Of a stretch of 8,114 nucleotides of DNA, positions 5,940-8,114 are shown piece by piece. The stretch is taken from the NCBI GenBank assembly GCA_964626885.1, contig CAZVJA010000232.1, positions 1-8,114 on the forward strand, in the 5' to 3' direction. Made by a program: the position numbers and the translations under genes. This DNA comes from CAZVJA01 sp964626885. Lineage in GTDB: Bacteria > Planctomycetota > Planctomycetia > Planctomycetales > Planctomycetaceae. Position 1 is the stretch's first letter, and every line of letters begins with the position of its first letter. A model generated the notes under the pieces. The model did not search any database, was not told where the DNA came from, and saw only the letters and a program-made list of their open reading frames with translations.

Positions 5940-5968
5940 ATTCCCACAAATGCCTTGTTTGCGGGAAT
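5940..5968 (-). terminator. Stem-loop between the Lhr and DUF2784 genes
   Basis: ATTCCC-A-CAAA (5940-5950) pairs with TTTG-C-GGGAAT (5958-5968): an 11-position stem with one A/C mismatch and a 7-nt loop. It lies 95 nt beyond the Lhr stop and 30 nt before the DUF2784 start on the minus strand. No U-tract follows in that direction. It could end or stabilise the Lhr transcript, or sit in the DUF2784 leader and affect its translation. The rest of 5911-6062 shows no clear promoter. Confidence 0.4.
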
Positions 5969-6062
5969 TCGTAAATGTTTCAAGTGCGGCAGGAAGATGC
6001 CATTGAGTGATTTGCTGACGTCGACGATCCCATCACGGACAGATCCCAATACGATATCCTAT

Positions 6063-8114
6063 TCACGAAATCATCGGCCGAGGGATGCCGCCGGGGTAGC
6101 GCGGCTCGGTGCGGCGCTTGGGCTTCTCCTGCCCAGAGCTATCGCCAGGGGGTGACTGTTCCGTCGCCGGCATGTCGCTTTGAGCATCAGATGTGGCGTC
6201 GTGCAGACGTGACGATTCGGAGTCCTCCGCGAACATGTTCGCCGGCAGAGCGGGTCCGCGCAACCCGAATCGCTCGTGGAGCAGGTCGACGATCGGACGC
6301 GGCAACTCGCGGTAGGCATGCCACTCTCCCCCTTGCAATGCTGCTGCGGGAAGGCCGTTCAAATACGCCACGCGGTTGGAAGCGGTGCTCGGCACGCGCG
6401 GATGATCGGTCAGAATGCCAATCAGGTTCAGCGGGTCAGCCGCACTCAACACGAGGATCTCTTCACGAGGCTTTTCGCTCCGTGCGTCTTCATCTCGCAG
6501 ACGACGCAGTTCACGCACCGTTTCCCCGACGGCAAACTGCTCCCCCGCCACTCCCGAGATGAACCGGCCTCCGCGTATCTCGCCGCGAGCTTCCAGTCGA
6601 CGGTAAATCTGCAACAGGTCGAACCAGCTTGGTGTACCAGGCTCGCGCACCAGCAGGTCGCGGAAGATGACCCCCCAGCGGCGCAAGAGTTGCCACGCCC
6701 ATTGTTCGACGAACTCCTGTCTGCCGAGCGAATCCTGTTCCGAGCGCGACACGGACCGGTCTGTATTACTCTTGTGCTCCGCGGTACCTTCCTGATCATT
6801 CGTTTCAACGCGCGGACGCCAGAGTGACCACCGACCCGCCCCGGCCGCTGAGCGTTTGCGTCCCAAACCTGGCCGAGCGCGCCGCGAACGGGACTGCGTC
6901 CCTGACTTCTCCACAATCATCTGCCGCAGTCCGCCGAAGCCGTCGGCCGTCACCAGACCTCGCGTGACGAGTTCCCCCAACGCGTCATCCAATTGCGACG
7001 GGAGCATGCGTGTCTCGCTGATCAGATCCGCAGCGAAGAGCGCACCCCGTTCGCGGAGCAGATCGAGGACTTCCTCGGATGAGCCGCTCAGCCGGTCCGC
7101 TGTTTCATCTTTGGGACGGAACGCTGCTAGCCACGCCACGTCGCCGCGCAGGAACAGCGACACGGGTGCCACGCGGGTCAGCCCCGCCATCGAACGGGAT
7201 CGCTCGGGATTCTGCTTCGAAGGAAACAGCCGTCCCCAGCCGACTTCGCCCGACAGGCAAAGTTCGTCCAGCCAGTGCGGCTGATAGTTTTTCACGCGTG
7301 ACGGAAGAATGTCCCTCTCCCAACAGACGACCGGGATATCGATCCCCTGCAGCATCGCGACGGTTTCAAAAACTCCGTTTGCTCCGCTCCGCTTCTCCGC
7401 GGGGAGCAGTCCGTGACGGCGACTCAGGAATCGGATGAAAACATCGACCGACACCGGTTCAATCTGCTTACGCAATCCTTCCAGCGTGAGACGGTGAATG
7501 CGCGCGAGCAATCGACGATGACACCATTCGACCTTTGACGCCGCCCGGCGATTCCAGGGATTTGCCTCGTCCGCTGCTGCCGGGCTGCCATCGGGATTTC
7601 GAGGCTGACTGTCGGGTGTGGCAGCCGGCCGAAAGTGCCCGCGCAGCACCACGCCTTCACCTTCGAGTGCTTCGAGGGCTGCATCGGCCTGAGACGGTGT
7701 AATCGACAACCGTTCCGCCACTTCCTCCGAAGTGACCGGTCCGCACGTCTCCATCAGCCCGCGAATCATTGCGACCCGTGCATCGACCGACGACCACTCC
7801 CGTTCGATCCCCTCCGGAACAGTGAGAGCCGGGCGCGGCGAAGCGTTGGGAAAAGCCGCCAGTGCTGCAGGGAGCCGCTCTGCCGCCACCCACGCATCGC
7901 GACCATCGGAAAGTGTGATTGTCGCGGCACGCCTGGCTGTCTCCAACTCAAGGTACCACGCCTTCCACTCCGCTCCTTCATCGGCCGGCAGCAACAATCG
8001 GCTCAACAGCAGGTCGTGCAGTTCATCGGCGCTGCGCACAAGCGGTTGCGCATCAAGATAAACTTGTTCAATCGCTTCGGGGCCGAGCCGGCCGAGCTCG
8101 CTCACCGATTCAAC
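6063..8114 (-). CDS. lhr: Lhr-type ATP-dependent helicase, C-terminal part (partial)
   Basis: The frame is open to the right edge, so only the last 683 codons are visible; the ATPase core with its Walker and DEAH motifs should lie beyond it. Bacterial Lhr proteins are about 1,500 residues, 3'-to-5' DNA/RNA-DNA translocases of superfamily 2 linked to DNA repair. Numbering from the GTG at 8105, which I take as an internal Val rather than the start, the Lhr C-terminal signatures are: ADELHDLLL (26-34), a winged helix about 105-158, RRLLARIHRLTLEGLRKQIEP (split over 197-217), a second winged helix about 341-395 ending in DGFGGLR, RGGRFISGVAGEQFA (511-525) and SAADPLNLIGIL (554-565). These match the Lhr-CTD rather than RNA helicases with shorter tails. 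A low-complexity, basic insert sits at about 400-460, and a charged, Pro/Ser-rich tail follows 625. No frameshift is visible. Upstream context is missing. Confidence 0.92.
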   Translation of the reverse strand, partial: VESVSELGRLGPEAIEQVYLDAQPLVRSADELHDLLLSRLLLPADEGAEWKAWYLELETARRAATITLSDGRDAWVAAERLPAALAAFPNASPRPALTVPEGIEREWSSVDARVAMIRGLMETCGPVTSEEVAERLSITPSQADAALEALEGEGVVLRGHFRPAATPDSQPRNPDGSPAAADEANPWNRRAASKVEWCHRRLLARIHRLTLEGLRKQIEPVSVDVFIRFLSRRHGLLPAEKRSGANGVFETVAMLQGIDIPVVCWERDILPSRVKNYQPHWLDELCLSGEVGWGRLFPSKQNPERSRSMAGLTRVAPVSLFLRGDVAWLAAFRPKDETADRLSGSSEEVLDLLRERGALFAADLISETRMLPSQLDDALGELVTRGLVTADGFGGLRQMIVEKSGTQSRSRRARPGLGRKRSAAGAGRWSLWRPRVETNDQEGTAEHKSNTDRSVSRSEQDSLGRQEFVEQWAWQLLRRWGVIFRDLLVREPGTPSWFDLLQIYRRLEARGEIRGGRFISGVAGEQFAVGETVRELRRLRDEDARSEKPREEILVLSAADPLNLIGILTDHPRVPSTASNRVAYLNGLPAAALQGGEWHAYRELPRPIVDLLHERFGLRGPALPANMFAEDSESSRLHDATSDAQSDMPATEQSPPGDSSGQEKPKRRTEPRYPGGIPRPMIS

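Noticed and set aside
6152..6827. Plus-strand open frames antisense to the Lhr gene
   Set aside because: The minus-strand Lhr signatures are strong throughout; these frames are shadows with no domain content.

Overview
The window is GC-rich bacterial DNA and most likely comes from a member of the Planctomycetota. The arguments are: (i) an imperfect palindrome at 3991-4098 of a kind I associate with planctomycete intergenic regions, whose spurious translation reads GEAPAEP...SDGASPS; (ii) weak or absent Shine-Dalgarno sites at several starts; (iii) stem-loops without U-tracts at gene ends; (iv) the protein types (single-domain BON protein, DUF2784 protein, bacterial Lhr helicase, a secreted SPOR-like protein). 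The phylum assignment is inference.

Layout. At the left edge a minus-strand tRNA-Ser (anticodon GGA) has a candidate promoter just upstream. Next, also on the minus strand, is a small helical protein with a lysine-rich tail. A 144-bp divergent gap leads to a compact plus-strand cluster: a zinc-binding MDR dehydrogenase with an NAD-type pocket (809-1927), an unrecognised acidic helical protein (1961-2512), and a second, shorter zinc-binding MDR dehydrogenase whose pocket lacks the NAD-type aspartate (2533-3492). Spacings of 33 and 20 bp suggest one operon. A single-domain BON protein (3498-3734, minus) converges on this cluster with only 5 bp between stops. A 590-bp non-coding stretch follows, holding the palindromic repeat and two smaller inverted repeats. 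A plus-strand gene for a secreted protein with two SPOR-like units (4325-5437) comes next. The right side is minus strand: the C-terminal part of an Lhr-type helicase, whose helicase core lies beyond the right edge, then a DUF2784 membrane protein downstream of it.

How the genes work together. The only convincing functional unit is the three-gene dehydrogenase cluster. It probably carries out linked oxidation and reduction of an unknown alcohol or sugar-derived substrate, and the middle protein has no role I can assign. The rest looks like ordinary chromosome: a tRNA, RNA/DNA maintenance (Lhr) and envelope functions (BON, SPOR-like, DUF2784). I see no CRISPR array, transposase, phage gene, toxin-antitoxin pair or recognisable defence island, and no clear undescribed system. 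The items most worth a second look are the palindromic repeat, the unknown protein between the dehydrogenases, the tandem SPOR-like secreted protein, and the single leaky-context stop codon between the first dehydrogenase and the unknown protein.
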